Positions 6,877-14,733 of a DNA stretch of 64,000 nt are shown here, piece by piece. Within the stretch, counting starts at the first letter, position 1, and every line of letters starts with the position of its first letter. Position numbers and translations under genes: made by a program. This DNA comes from Streptomyces griseofuscus (GTDB taxonomy: Bacteria; Actinomycetota; Actinomycetes; Streptomycetales; Streptomycetaceae): the NCBI RefSeq assembly GCF_014673495.1, contig NZ_CP051006.1:310001-374000 (forward strand). Reading direction: 5' to 3'. Below the pieces are notes generated by a model. It saw only the letters and a program-made list of their open reading frames with translations. It was not told the DNA's origin and made no database searches.

Positions 6877-8337
6877 TCATTCGGGGTCCAGGCTCGGGCA
6901 GTCGGCAAGTTCGCCGAGCCGGATGGGCTGGGCGATCGGCCGGTGGTGCGGGCCGGCCACCGGCAGCCCCTCGACCGGCCGGTCGAGGGGCTCGCCGCGC
7001 AGTCGCGCGCTGAGCTCGGCGACTGTGGGCCCGCACATGCGGGCCTGGCACGGGCCGAGGCCGGCTCGTGTCTCCAGCTTGACGACTCTCGCGGCGGCAG
7101 TCGCCGCATGGGCGACGGCTCGGCAGAGCGACGCGTAGTCGGTCTCCTCGCAGCGGCAGACGACCGTCTCCGGCCGCAGCCACCCGGGCCAGGCCGCACC
7201 GACGGGGTGCGCCCGGGCCAACCGCTCGGCGAAGGCCCTGCCCTGGTCCCGGTTGCGGCGTAGGTGGCGCAGGGCGGGGGCCGCCGGATCACCGCCGCCG
7301 GCCAGCCACCCGGCGAGCGCGCCCTCCGCCCGTGCGGCCGGGGCGCCCGCGATTCCGGTGATCTCGCCGCAGGCATACACCCCGGGACAGCTGGTCCGCT
7401 GGTCATCGTCGACGTCCACGAACTCGCCGGCCGACGAGCCGCGCAGCGCGCAACCGGCGGCCACCGGAAGCTCCAACTGCGGACTGAAACCGTGGGTGAC
7501 GCACACCGCGTCGACCGCGATGGTGCGCTCACTCCCCGGCACCACCGACCAGTCACCGCGCAACCGGGCGGTGACGACCTCCTCCACCCGGCCGTCGCCG
7601 CGCGCCTCGATCACGGCTCGGCCCGTCCGACAGGGCACCCGATGCCGTACCAGCGCCGCCGCGTACTCGACGAGCTCGCCGGCTTTCCCGGCCTGCGCAG
7701 CCAGCTCCCAGAGGCGCTGCGACCAGCCGCGCGCCACGGTGGGCGTCGCGTTGGCCTCAAGCACTGCCAGCACCCTGGAGCCTGCTTCCAGCAGCGACGC
7801 GGCCACCGGAAGCAGGAACGGTCCGGTGCCGGCGACCACCACCCGGTCACCGACCACCACCCGCTCGCCCTTGGCCAGCGCCTGCGCCGCGCCGCCGGTG
7901 AACACACCGGGCAGTTCCCAGCCGGGGAACGGGAGCACCCGGTCGTGGGCACCGACGGCGAGCACCACCGCGTCGGAGTCGAGCCCGAGACGACGCCGGT
8001 CAGCGCCATCGGCCGGCCCGCGCAGGACGTGGACCCTTGGCGGTCCGGGCTCGTGCGGGGCCGGGCGCTCCAGCGCCCACACCGTGGTGTCCGGCCACCA
8101 AGTGCAGCGCGGATGCTCCAGCACCCACCGACGGCGCCGGTCGAAGGCTCGCCAACCATGCTGGAGCCGCTCCGGCCGGGCGGCGGCGTAGGCGTCCGGC
8201 ATCATGCGGTGGTACTGACCGCCGGGCTGTTCCGCCGAGTCGAGCAGTGTCACCTCGGCGCCGGCGATCAGCGCGGTCTCCGCCGCAGCGAGGCCCGCGG
8301 GACCCGCGCCGACGACGGTCACATGAGGGGGTGTCAC
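6877..8337 (-). CDS. Hydroxyproline dehydrogenase, large FAD/NAD-type subunit with BFD-like iron-sulfur domain
   Basis: A 486-residue protein. The N-terminus is a Rossmann FAD site (VVGAGPAGLAAAE...), a second dinucleotide fold centres on VVVAGTGPFLLPVA, and GVYACGEITG marks the FAD C-terminal motif. Near the C-terminus CRCEE and GPCQARMCG supply four cysteines of a BFD-like [2Fe-2S] site. This domain order matches the large subunit of three-component amino-acid dehydrogenases, including D-hydroxyproline dehydrogenase. GTG 8337 overlaps the stop of the small iron-sulfur subunit by 4 nt. It probably passes electrons between the DAO-type subunit and an acceptor. The reaction is inferred from the neighbours. 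Confidence 0.85.
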   Translation of the reverse strand: MTPPHVTVVGAGPAGLAAAETALIAGAEVTLLDSAEQPGGQYHRMMPDAYAAARPERLQHGWRAFDRRRRWVLEHPRCTWWPDTTVWALERPAPHEPGPPRVHVLRGPADGADRRRLGLDSDAVVLAVGAHDRVLPFPGWELPGVFTGGAAQALAKGERVVVGDRVVVAGTGPFLLPVAASLLEAGSRVLAVLEANATPTVARGWSQRLWELAAQAGKAGELVEYAAALVRHRVPCRTGRAVIEARGDGRVEEVVTARLRGDWSVVPGSERTIAVDAVCVTHGFSPQLELPVAAGCALRGSSAGEFVDVDDDQRTSCPGVYACGEITGIAGAPAARAEGALAGWLAGGGDPAAPALRHLRRNRDQGRAFAERLARAHPVGAAWPGWLRPETVVCRCEETDYASLCRAVAHAATAAARVVKLETRAGLGPCQARMCGPTVAELSARLRGEPLDRPVEGLPVAGPHHRPIAQPIRLGELADCPSLDPE

Positions 8338-8678
8338 CTGTCCTCCGATCCGGACTCCCGCGCGGTCCCCGGTATGCCGGGCCACCGGGACTGAAGGGTC
8401 ACCACGTCGCCATCACGGGCCCGGCGGCGACAGGCGCGCACGTCACGGTCGGCATTCACGGTCACCAGACAGTCGAAGCAGACGCCGATTCCGCAGAACA
8501 CCCCTCGGGCGGCGCCGGAGACTCCGCGGCGCCAGCCAAGACGGCCCGCCGCGAGCATCACTCCCGCGATGGTCTGGCCGTCGATGCCCCCGACGGCCTC
8601 GCCGTCGACGGTGATCAGCAGCGGCCGCTCCCGCCGCCCCACCGCGTCGGTCTCGGCACGGACACGTCTCGGGCTCAT
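8334..8678 (-). CDS. Hydroxyproline dehydrogenase, small (2Fe-2S) subunit
   Basis: A 114-residue ferredoxin-like subunit. GVFCGIGVCFDCLV gives three cluster cysteines in the C-x4-C-x2-C spacing, and VRACRR supplies the fourth. The length and the absence of a flavin site are typical of the gamma subunit of heteromeric D-hydroxyproline, octopine or nopaline-type dehydrogenases. It overlaps both neighbours by 4 nt, so all three subunits should be made together. It would shuttle electrons between the two flavin subunits. Confidence 0.85.
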   Translation of the reverse strand: MSPRRVRAETDAVGRRERPLLITVDGEAVGGIDGQTIAGVMLAAGRLGWRRGVSGAARGVFCGIGVCFDCLVTVNADRDVRACRRRARDGDVVTLQSRWPGIPGTARESGSEDR

Positions 8679-9874
8679 GCCCTCTCCTCACTGGCGGGCT
8701 GTGCCTTCACACCCAGCACGGCCGGGCGGTCCACCCGGAACGCGTGCACGTCGATCTTCGTCGGCTGATCCAGCAGCAAGTTCCGCAACAGCCGGGCAGT
8801 GCCCACGGACAGGCCGATTCCGGCGCCCTCGTGACCGCCGGCGTGCCAGAGGCCGGTGAGGCGCGGGTCGGCACCGATGATCGGCAGGTGGTCGGGTACA
8901 TAAGGCCGGAATCCTCCGTACGCGCGCATCACCGGGACACCGGCCAGCCCGGGAAACAGCCGCAACGCCTTGGCGGCGATGCCGGACAGAACCTCGGGGC
9001 GCAGCCGGTCGTCGAAGCCGACCCGCCGGCGCGAGGAGCCGATGAGGACGCTGCCGCCACGGGTTGATTCCACCACCGCCGACGTCTGCAACTGCTCGGC
9101 GCTGCTGCCGACCGCACCCACGTAGTCGGCGTCATAGACCTTGTGGAAGACCGTCGGCGGCAGCGGCGTGGTCACCAGCACATCGCCGCGGCGGGGGCGG
9201 ACGTCCACCGGTGCGCCGAGGCGGGCGGCCAGCTCGCCGGCCCACGGTCCCGCGGCGTTGACGAACGCATCGGCCTCGATGAAACCGGCCGGGGTACGCA
9301 CCCCGGTCAGACGCCCCGCGCGCACGACCGCGCCGACCACCTCGCATCCCGTCCGCAGTTCCGCGCCGGCCCGCAACGCGTCCGTGAGCAGGGCGGCGGC
9401 CGCCGCCGCGGGCTGCACCTGGGCATCGTCGGGATAACGCAGTGCCGCGGTGTGGTCGCGGGTGACCCACGGCTCGGCCGCGGCGAGCGCGTCGGCGTCG
9501 AGAACCTCCGCGCGCACACCCGCCGCGCGCTGCGCGTCGGCGAACCGGGTCAGCTCAACGGCCCCGGCATCCGTCGTCGCCACGACGATGCCCCCCTTGG
9601 GCTCCCACTCCACCGCGCGCGCCGCGCGGGGGGAGCTCTCGGCGATGCCGGCGAGCACCTGCGGCCACAGCCTGCGGGACATCTGGGCGAGCTCCAGCTC
9701 CGGTCCGGGAGCCTTGTCGGAGACCAGCACGTTGCCCTCGCCGTGCGCGGTGGTCGCCTGGGCGGCGCCGCCGCGGTCGACGACGGTGACCTGGACGCCC
9801 GCCAGGGCCAGCTCACGGGCGCAGGCGGCCCCCACGATCCCGGCACCCAGCACCGCTACTCGCGTTCTCTCCAC
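8675..9874 (-). CDS. Hydroxyproline dehydrogenase, DAO-type FAD subunit
   Basis: A 399-residue D-amino-acid-oxidase-fold flavoprotein: N-terminal AVLGAGIVGAACARELA, the acidic residue that binds the FAD ribose in VVDRG, and the C-terminal HAGGHEGAGIGLS closure. It is the expected catalytic subunit that oxidises cis-4-hydroxy-D-proline to pyrroline-4-hydroxy-2-carboxylate, the substrate of the DapA-family enzyme in the convergent operon. It is the first gene of the three-subunit operon. A 16-bp palindrome (9887-9902) sits immediately upstream of its start, so regulation by the adjacent XRE protein is likely. Confidence 0.85.
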   Translation of the reverse strand: MERTRVAVLGAGIVGAACARELALAGVQVTVVDRGGAAQATTAHGEGNVLVSDKAPGPELELAQMSRRLWPQVLAGIAESSPRAARAVEWEPKGGIVVATTDAGAVELTRFADAQRAAGVRAEVLDADALAAAEPWVTRDHTAALRYPDDAQVQPAAAAAALLTDALRAGAELRTGCEVVGAVVRAGRLTGVRTPAGFIEADAFVNAAGPWAGELAARLGAPVDVRPRRGDVLVTTPLPPTVFHKVYDADYVGAVGSSAEQLQTSAVVESTRGGSVLIGSSRRRVGFDDRLRPEVLSGIAAKALRLFPGLAGVPVMRAYGGFRPYVPDHLPIIGADPRLTGLWHAGGHEGAGIGLSVGTARLLRNLLLDQPTKIDVHAFRVDRPAVLGVKAQPASEERA

Positions 9875-9886
9875 CGATCCCCCAGT

Positions 9887-9902
9887 GTTCGCTATACCGA
9901 AC
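9887..9902. promoter_or_regulatory. GTTCG-N6-CGAAC palindrome upstream of the dehydrogenase operon
   Basis: GTTCGCTATACCGAAC has perfect 5-bp arms. Two near-identical copies occur at 10628-10643 and 10661-10676 before the XRE-cupin gene. Three copies in one kilobase, all before likely co-regulated genes, make this a strong operator candidate. Confidence 0.65.
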
Positions 9903-9941
9903 GAACGGGAGATTATGACGCCCTGTCGGACGAGTCAACGG

Positions 9942-10601
9942 TCACACCCGGCCGGAGTTCCCTACGGCGAGCTCCGGCCCCGTCCCCGTCGCCGGCCCCG
10001 CGCAGGGGACGCCGGGTTCGGGGGCGGACAGGTGCAGCCGCTGATCCGTTCCGTACTGAAGCAGCAGCACCGAGCGCACCTCGCCGCCGAGTGCCGTGTA
10101 ACTGTGCGGCAGCGCCGCGTCGAATCCCACGTAGTCGCCCGGACCCAGCTCCACCTCGCGCCCGTCCACCTGGACGCCGAGCCTGCCGGCCTGCACGACG
10201 GTGTGCTCCGTCCCGACGTGCCCGAGGGAATCCTGTCGGCCGCCGTCGCGCACCCGCTGGTCGAAGACCTCGAAGACGGCGTCACCCGACTCGATCCGCC
10301 GCAGTGGGCGCAGGTCGACCCTCTCGCCCCTGAGTACCTCCACGTCCTCGCCGCGCACCGTCACCAGCCCGTCGGAGGGCCGGGCGTCCAGCAGATCGGA
10401 GATCGGAACCTCCAGCACGCGCGACAGGCTGAAAACCGTCTCGATGGTGGGATTCCCCGTGCCGGACTCCAACTGCGACAGGGTCGCCTTTCCGATCTTC
10501 GAACGTCGGGACAGCTCGGAGATCGTCAGCCCTCGCCGAGTCCTCGCGCGCCTCAGGTTGACGGCCAGCATGCCCCGGATCGAACCCTCGGAGACACTCA
10601 C
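9942..10601 (-). CDS. XRE-family regulator with C-terminal cupin sensor domain
   Basis: A 219-residue regulator. Residues about 12-66 are a Cro/CI helix-turn-helix (LTISELSRRSKIGKATLSQL). Residues about 120-205 are a small cupin barrel (QAGRLGVQVDGREVELGPGD, then FDAALPHSYTALG). This layout is typical of sensors of small catabolic substrates. GTG 10601 is chosen because the helix-turn-helix begins just after it; another GTG lies at 10595. It is upstream of and co-directional with the dehydrogenase operon, and the palindromes at 9887, 10628 and 10661 flank it on both sides. Autoregulation and control of hydroxyproline oxidation are inferred. Confidence 0.85.
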   Translation of the reverse strand: MSVSEGSIRGMLAVNLRRARTRRGLTISELSRRSKIGKATLSQLESGTGNPTIETVFSLSRVLEVPISDLLDARPSDGLVTVRGEDVEVLRGERVDLRPLRRIESGDAVFEVFDQRVRDGGRQDSLGHVGTEHTVVQAGRLGVQVDGREVELGPGDYVGFDAALPHSYTALGGEVRSVLLLQYGTDQRLHLSAPEPGVPCAGPATGTGPELAVGNSGRV

Positions 10602-10627
10602 GCTCTTCCCTCTTCTCTCCCACCTCC

Positions 10628-10676
10628 GTTCGCTATACCGTACGGAGCGGCGACTGGTGCGTTCGCTATCCCGAAC
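10628..10676. promoter_or_regulatory. Two operator copies before the XRE-cupin gene
   Basis: GTTCGCTATACCGTAC (10628-10643) and GTTCGCTATCCCGAAC (10661-10676) repeat the 9887-9902 palindrome. Their starts are 33 bp apart, about three helical turns, so two dimers could bind on one face of the DNA. The region also serves as the divergent promoter region for the LysR gene. Confidence 0.65.
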
Positions 10677-10851
10677 AGCTTCAGCGATCGCGCCGGGGCA
10701 CTGCAAGAGGCCCGGCCGCGGCTCTCGCGGTGAGCACGCTCGACATCGTGGAAGCCGACCGCCGGAAGCCTGAGCACCCGCACCGGAGCTGCCGAAGCCC
10801 ACGGGCGGCAGTGGCACCGGCGCACACCTCATAGATCAGGGACGGGTGCTG

Positions 10852-11811
10852 ATGGAACTCGAGCTCCGACACCTGCGGATTCTGTGCACGATCGCCGACA
10901 CGCTGAGTCTCGGCAGGACAGCGACGGTCCTCGGGTGTTCGCAGCCGGCGGTCAGCAGCCAGCTGATGCGCATCGAGCGGCTGCTGGGCGCGGACCTGTT
11001 CGTCCGGGGCAATGCGGGGGTGACGCCGACGCGCTTCGGCGTCGAAGTCGTGGTGCGGGCGCGCGAAGTGGTGGCGCTGGCCGACGCGATCGGGTGGCGG
11101 TCGACCGCGGAACGGCTCGGGGCCGAGCGGGTGCTGCGGCTGGCCGCGACGAACACACCCATTCTGCCGGGCCTTCTGCAACGGGCGCGCGCCGTCCTGC
11201 CGGCGCTGACCACGCAGGTGAGCAGCGTCTACTCCTCGGCCGAGATCGTGGCTCTGATCGAGGGGGGCGGACAGGACGTCGGCGTCGCGGTCGACTACCC
11301 GGGAAGCGAGTTGCGGCATTCCAAGGCCGTGGTGCGACGTGGCATCGTCACCGAGCCGAGCTTCGTCGCCCTGCCCGTCGGCCACCCGGCGAGCGCGCGA
11401 TGGGACGTGTCATTGCTCGAACTGGCGGGTGACGCCTGGTTCCTGACACCTGACGACGGTGCGGGCTGGCCCGGCGTCTGTTACGAAGCTTTCCGGGCGG
11501 CCGGCTTCTCCCCCGCCGCGGTACACGAGTTCCTCGGGGACCGCGACCAGTTGCAACGGATGATCGCGGACGGGCTGGGGGTCTCCGTCGTCCAGGCGAC
11601 GTGCAAGCCGTACCCGGGCGTGGTCGTCAAGCCGTTGGCCGGCACGCCCCTGTGGTGCCGCTACGTCCTGGTGTGGCACCGCGAGCGCGTGTCCGACGAG
11701 ATGGCGGAGACACTCTTCGGTGCCGCCTTGGCCGCTTACGAGGAACTCATCGCCCGGGCTCCGCACTTCCAGGCGTGGGCCGCCCGTCATCACCGGACCT
11801 CGCGTACGTAG
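10852..11811 (+). CDS. LysR-family transcriptional regulator
   Basis: A 319-residue LysR protein. The N-terminal winged helix (LRHLRILCTIADTLSLGRTA, QPAVSSQLMRIERLLG) is followed by a periplasmic-binding-protein-like effector domain ending in a Trp/His-containing tail. ATG 10852 lies nine bases after AGGGA; GTG 10846 is a close alternative. It diverges from the XRE-cupin gene and converges on the collagenase gene. Its targets cannot be told from sequence; the collagenase, the aminopeptidase or both are plausible. Confidence 0.87.
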   Translation: MELELRHLRILCTIADTLSLGRTATVLGCSQPAVSSQLMRIERLLGADLFVRGNAGVTPTRFGVEVVVRAREVVALADAIGWRSTAERLGAERVLRLAATNTPILPGLLQRARAVLPALTTQVSSVYSSAEIVALIEGGGQDVGVAVDYPGSELRHSKAVVRRGIVTEPSFVALPVGHPASARWDVSLLELAGDAWFLTPDDGAGWPGVCYEAFRAAGFSPAAVHEFLGDRDQLQRMIADGLGVSVVQATCKPYPGVVVKPLAGTPLWCRYVLVWHRERVSDEMAETLFGAALAAYEELIARAPHFQAWAARHHRTSRT

Positions 11812-11840
11812 GCCGAAGAAGACGAGCGGCCGGTTCGCCG

Positions 11841-11858
11841 CCGAGGCCGCGGCCTCGG
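11841..11858. terminator. Perfect palindrome between convergent genes
   Basis: CCGAGGCCGCGGCCTCGG is a perfect 18-bp palindrome lying between the LysR stop (11811) and the collagenase stop (11884). It probably acts as a bidirectional terminator. Confidence 0.55.
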
Positions 11859-11883
11859 ATCAGTCGGTGCCGGTGCCGAAGGC

Positions 11884-14175
11884 TCAGTAGGAGGTCGTGA
11901 CCGTGACCCCGCTGAAGTCGGTCACCGCGTACAGGCTGATGTACCGGTAACCTGCCTCGGTGTTGGTGACGGTGAGGCTCTCGGTGTTGCCGGAGCCGGT
12001 GGATCTCTTGGTGTAGGCGGTCGGACCGGCCCATGTCACCGGGTCGTAGTAGAGGTCGGCGTTGCCGCTGCCGCCGCTGGTGGTGACCTTCAGGGTGGTG
12101 GTGCCGGCCGGCAGGTAGATCCAGAAGTAGTCGGTGTCACCCGCCACCCTGGACTGGCCGGAACGGTAGCAGTTGCGGTCCAGTGCCTGGGTGTTGGAAT
12201 CGGTGCACGCCGTGGCCGAGCCGTGGCCGCTGCCACCGGTCAGGGTGTCGAGCCAGGCGTCGAAGTCGGCGTCGTAGCCGGTGCCGACGCTGTTGTAGAC
12301 GGTGTAGGCGCCCTGGTAGTCCCCGGTCCGCATCTTGGCCAGCATGGCTTGGACCAGGGTGGGGTGCTGCTCGGTCATGTACCGGACGGCCAGATAGCCC
12401 CACGGGTAGGTACGGGTCTCGTCGTCGATGGCGTAGGTGTTCTGGAACAGCTGGCTGAGCTTGTAGGTGTGTTTGGCGGCCTCGGTGATCGCGCCGTCGT
12501 CGGTGATGCCGCGGTAGGTGTAGGAGATGTACTCTGCCTGGCCCTCTATCCACCACACGTCCGGCACGGTGACCTGGGTGCCGAAGTCACCCTTCATGTC
12601 GTAGACGGATTGAAGCACGTGGGCGAACTCGTGGTTGAGGTTCCAGGCGTTGGCCGGGAAGCCGTTGTCGGTCGGCCACTGGTAGAGGATGGAGTAGGCG
12701 ATGTTGTGGGGGTCGGTGGGCGTGCCGGTCAGTGTCTCGCCGCCATTGTCGGTGTCGTTTCCGAAAATCGCCCACGAGTAGGTCGCGTAGTCGGTCTTGC
12801 TCCCGAAGATGACCATCTTCAGGTCGAAGTACTCACCGGCTATCGGCGTGGTGGTCTTGACCTGGTTCTGGTAGAACTTCACCTCGTTCGTCAGGCTCGT
12901 GCAGACGGCGGTCTGCTCCGTCGCCGTGAGCGCCTGCGCCATGACGGTGAAGTCGGCGCAGGGGTAGTTGATCGGCAGGGCGGCCGCGGTGAGCTGTTTC
13001 GCCAGATCGCAGACTCCGTAGTAGGAGCACTGCCCCGGATCCCCGATGTCGGCCCGATAGGCGACGTGTACCCACAGGTTGGCCGTGGGGCCGGTGATGG
13101 ACGAGCCGCCCAGCAGACCCTTGATGAGCGGGCGGACCCTGCTCTGGAGGGCCGGTATCTGGATGAAGTTGGCCAGGTCGTTCCCCGCGTTGGAGTCGAG
13201 GACGTCGTTGCCGCCGCCGAGCAGGTCGCGGTGGTCGAGGGTGAAGTCGTAGAGGGTGTCGGTGATGCCGGGGTCGGCGGTGATCGCGGTGACGAAGTCC
13301 GGGAGCGACGGGCCGCGCCACAGCGGGGTGTAGATCGCGTTCAGCGCCCGGTCCATCTCCGGGACGGCGTCCCAGGTGCCGCTGTCGTAGGCGTCGAGGT
13401 ACCGGGAGTAGACCTTCAGGTAGTCGGCCTGCGCCTGCGCGCTGTCGGAGAGGACGAACGCCTGTTCCAGCACACCGCCGTTGCCCGCGCTGACGTCGTT
13501 CGCGTGGCTGCTGGCGAACAGCGTGTCCAGCCCCTGCTCGAGGGCGTCGCGCAGTGAGGAGTCGTAGGTGCCGACATCCTGGGAGTCGCCGTACTGCACG
13601 TAGTAGCCGGCGCGCATGAAGTACATCAGCTCGTACAGGCCACCGGAGTCGTCACCGGTGTAGGAACCGGCCGCGCTCGTGATTCCGTTCGCCACCGCGA
13701 GCATCTGCGACTGGTGGAACACCGCGTGCGCGTCCGCACCGGTCAGGCTGAACAGCGGGTTGAGGCAGGAGCTCCAGTCCACTGTCTTGATGTACGACAC
13801 CAGGTCGTTGCCGGACCGGTTCGCGAAGTCCGCTGTGGTGCACCCGGCACCTGCCGCGTTGGGTGCTGCGTGCCCGGACAGGTGTGGCTTGGACGGCTTG
13901 GCCGAATCCAGGGCGGCCGGTTGTCCGCGGAGCTCCGCGGGCAATGGCTTCGCCCGCGTGGTGGCGGCTTGGGAACGACCGAGCTCGGGTCCGGTCGGTG
14001 TGACCTTTCCGTGCTCTCTGGCCGCCGCTACGGCCGCGGAAGGTGCCGCGGCAGGCGGGAGAGGCCCCGTCACTCGGGGGGCCGCGGCGGCCTGGGCGGT
14101 CATCAGGCTCGCGACAAGCCCTCCGGCCGCCAGCCCGGCGGCCAGGATTCTGGGCAGGAGTGGTCGAGACTGCAT
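11884..14175 (-). CDS. Secreted M9-family collagenase with C-terminal PPC domain
   Basis: A 763-residue exported metalloprotease. The first 33 residues are a Sec signal (basic MQSRPLLPR, hydrophobic core, AQAAAA cleavage region). The zinc site is HEFAH at about residues 515-519 with the downstream glutamate in WWIEGQAEY, the pattern of clostridial/Vibrio-type collagenases. The last 110 residues form a pre-peptidase C-terminal (PPC) domain, often a collagen-binding module. ATG 14175 follows GGAGACCT. Substrate is probably collagen or gelatin. Its position between hydroxyproline catabolism and an Xaa-Pro aminopeptidase supports a collagen-feeding role. A 12-bp motif upstream is shared with the aminopeptidase gene. 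Confidence 0.92.
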   Translation of the reverse strand: MQSRPLLPRILAAGLAAGGLVASLMTAQAAAAPRVTGPLPPAAAPSAAVAAAREHGKVTPTGPELGRSQAATTRAKPLPAELRGQPAALDSAKPSKPHLSGHAAPNAAGAGCTTADFANRSGNDLVSYIKTVDWSSCLNPLFSLTGADAHAVFHQSQMLAVANGITSAAGSYTGDDSGGLYELMYFMRAGYYVQYGDSQDVGTYDSSLRDALEQGLDTLFASSHANDVSAGNGGVLEQAFVLSDSAQAQADYLKVYSRYLDAYDSGTWDAVPEMDRALNAIYTPLWRGPSLPDFVTAITADPGITDTLYDFTLDHRDLLGGGNDVLDSNAGNDLANFIQIPALQSRVRPLIKGLLGGSSITGPTANLWVHVAYRADIGDPGQCSYYGVCDLAKQLTAAALPINYPCADFTVMAQALTATEQTAVCTSLTNEVKFYQNQVKTTTPIAGEYFDLKMVIFGSKTDYATYSWAIFGNDTDNGGETLTGTPTDPHNIAYSILYQWPTDNGFPANAWNLNHEFAHVLQSVYDMKGDFGTQVTVPDVWWIEGQAEYISYTYRGITDDGAITEAAKHTYKLSQLFQNTYAIDDETRTYPWGYLAVRYMTEQHPTLVQAMLAKMRTGDYQGAYTVYNSVGTGYDADFDAWLDTLTGGSGHGSATACTDSNTQALDRNCYRSGQSRVAGDTDYFWIYLPAGTTTLKVTTSGGSGNADLYYDPVTWAGPTAYTKRSTGSGNTESLTVTNTEAGYRYISLYAVTDFSGVTVTTSY

Positions 14176-14234
14176 CAGGTCTCCAGTGGGGAAGGAGAGG
14201 AGGGGAGGCCGCCCAAGGAGACGGGCAGCGGTAT

Positions 14235-14246
14235 GTAACATTTCAC
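14235..14246 (-). promoter_or_regulatory. GTGAAATGTTAC motif upstream of the collagenase gene
   Basis: On the minus strand this reads GTGAAATGTTAC, about 60 bp before the collagenase start. The identical 12-mer lies at 14683-14694 in the sense direction of the aminopeptidase gene. A TACATA-like -10 element partly overlaps it. Confidence 0.55.
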
Positions 14247-14682
14247 TGAGGGGAAATCACGGGCAATGCTTCGGGGCCCAGCATTGTCTCCGGCCCACCC
14301 ATAACACCGGTGCGTGCGAGTGCCGGTGCGCCAGGTCGTCCGCGCATTGCCTGAGCGAGAAGCCGATAACGTGCGGTGGGTACGGATGCTGCCGGGCGGT
14401 GAACCCCGCCGCCGCGCGTACAGGTACGGCGGTCTGCTGATGCCGCCGGCCGACGGCCTGACCGACGTGGGCGACGCCCCCTCAGGATGTGTCACGGCGG
14501 GTGTCAGGACCGGCAACGGGCGTGTCCGGCCTCGCGTTTCACCGACCCGCCCGCTTGTGTCCACGCGAGCGGCGTGGACCTGCCAGCGCCCGGGATCGTT
14601 CTGTGGTGACCCAACTCCTCGACGTCGCACGGGCCTTCGCACTTGGGCCGACCGGCGCCGTCCGGCTCTGGTTCTATACCAT

Positions 14683-14694
14683 GTGAAATGTTAC
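14683..14694 (+). promoter_or_regulatory. GTGAAATGTTAC motif upstream of the aminopeptidase gene
   Basis: Exact copy, in the same orientation relative to its gene, of the motif before the collagenase gene; it ends 39 bp before GTG 14734. TATACC just upstream could be a -10 box that a bound regulator would touch. Confidence 0.55.
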
Positions 14695-14733
14695 TGTCGC
14701 CCGCGACGGGTTTGCCGAGGGAGGGAGCTGACG

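Noticed and set aside
12223..13557. Plus-strand open frame antisense to the collagenase
   Set aside because: The opposite strand encodes a recognisable M9 protease with zinc site; the antisense product has no family features.
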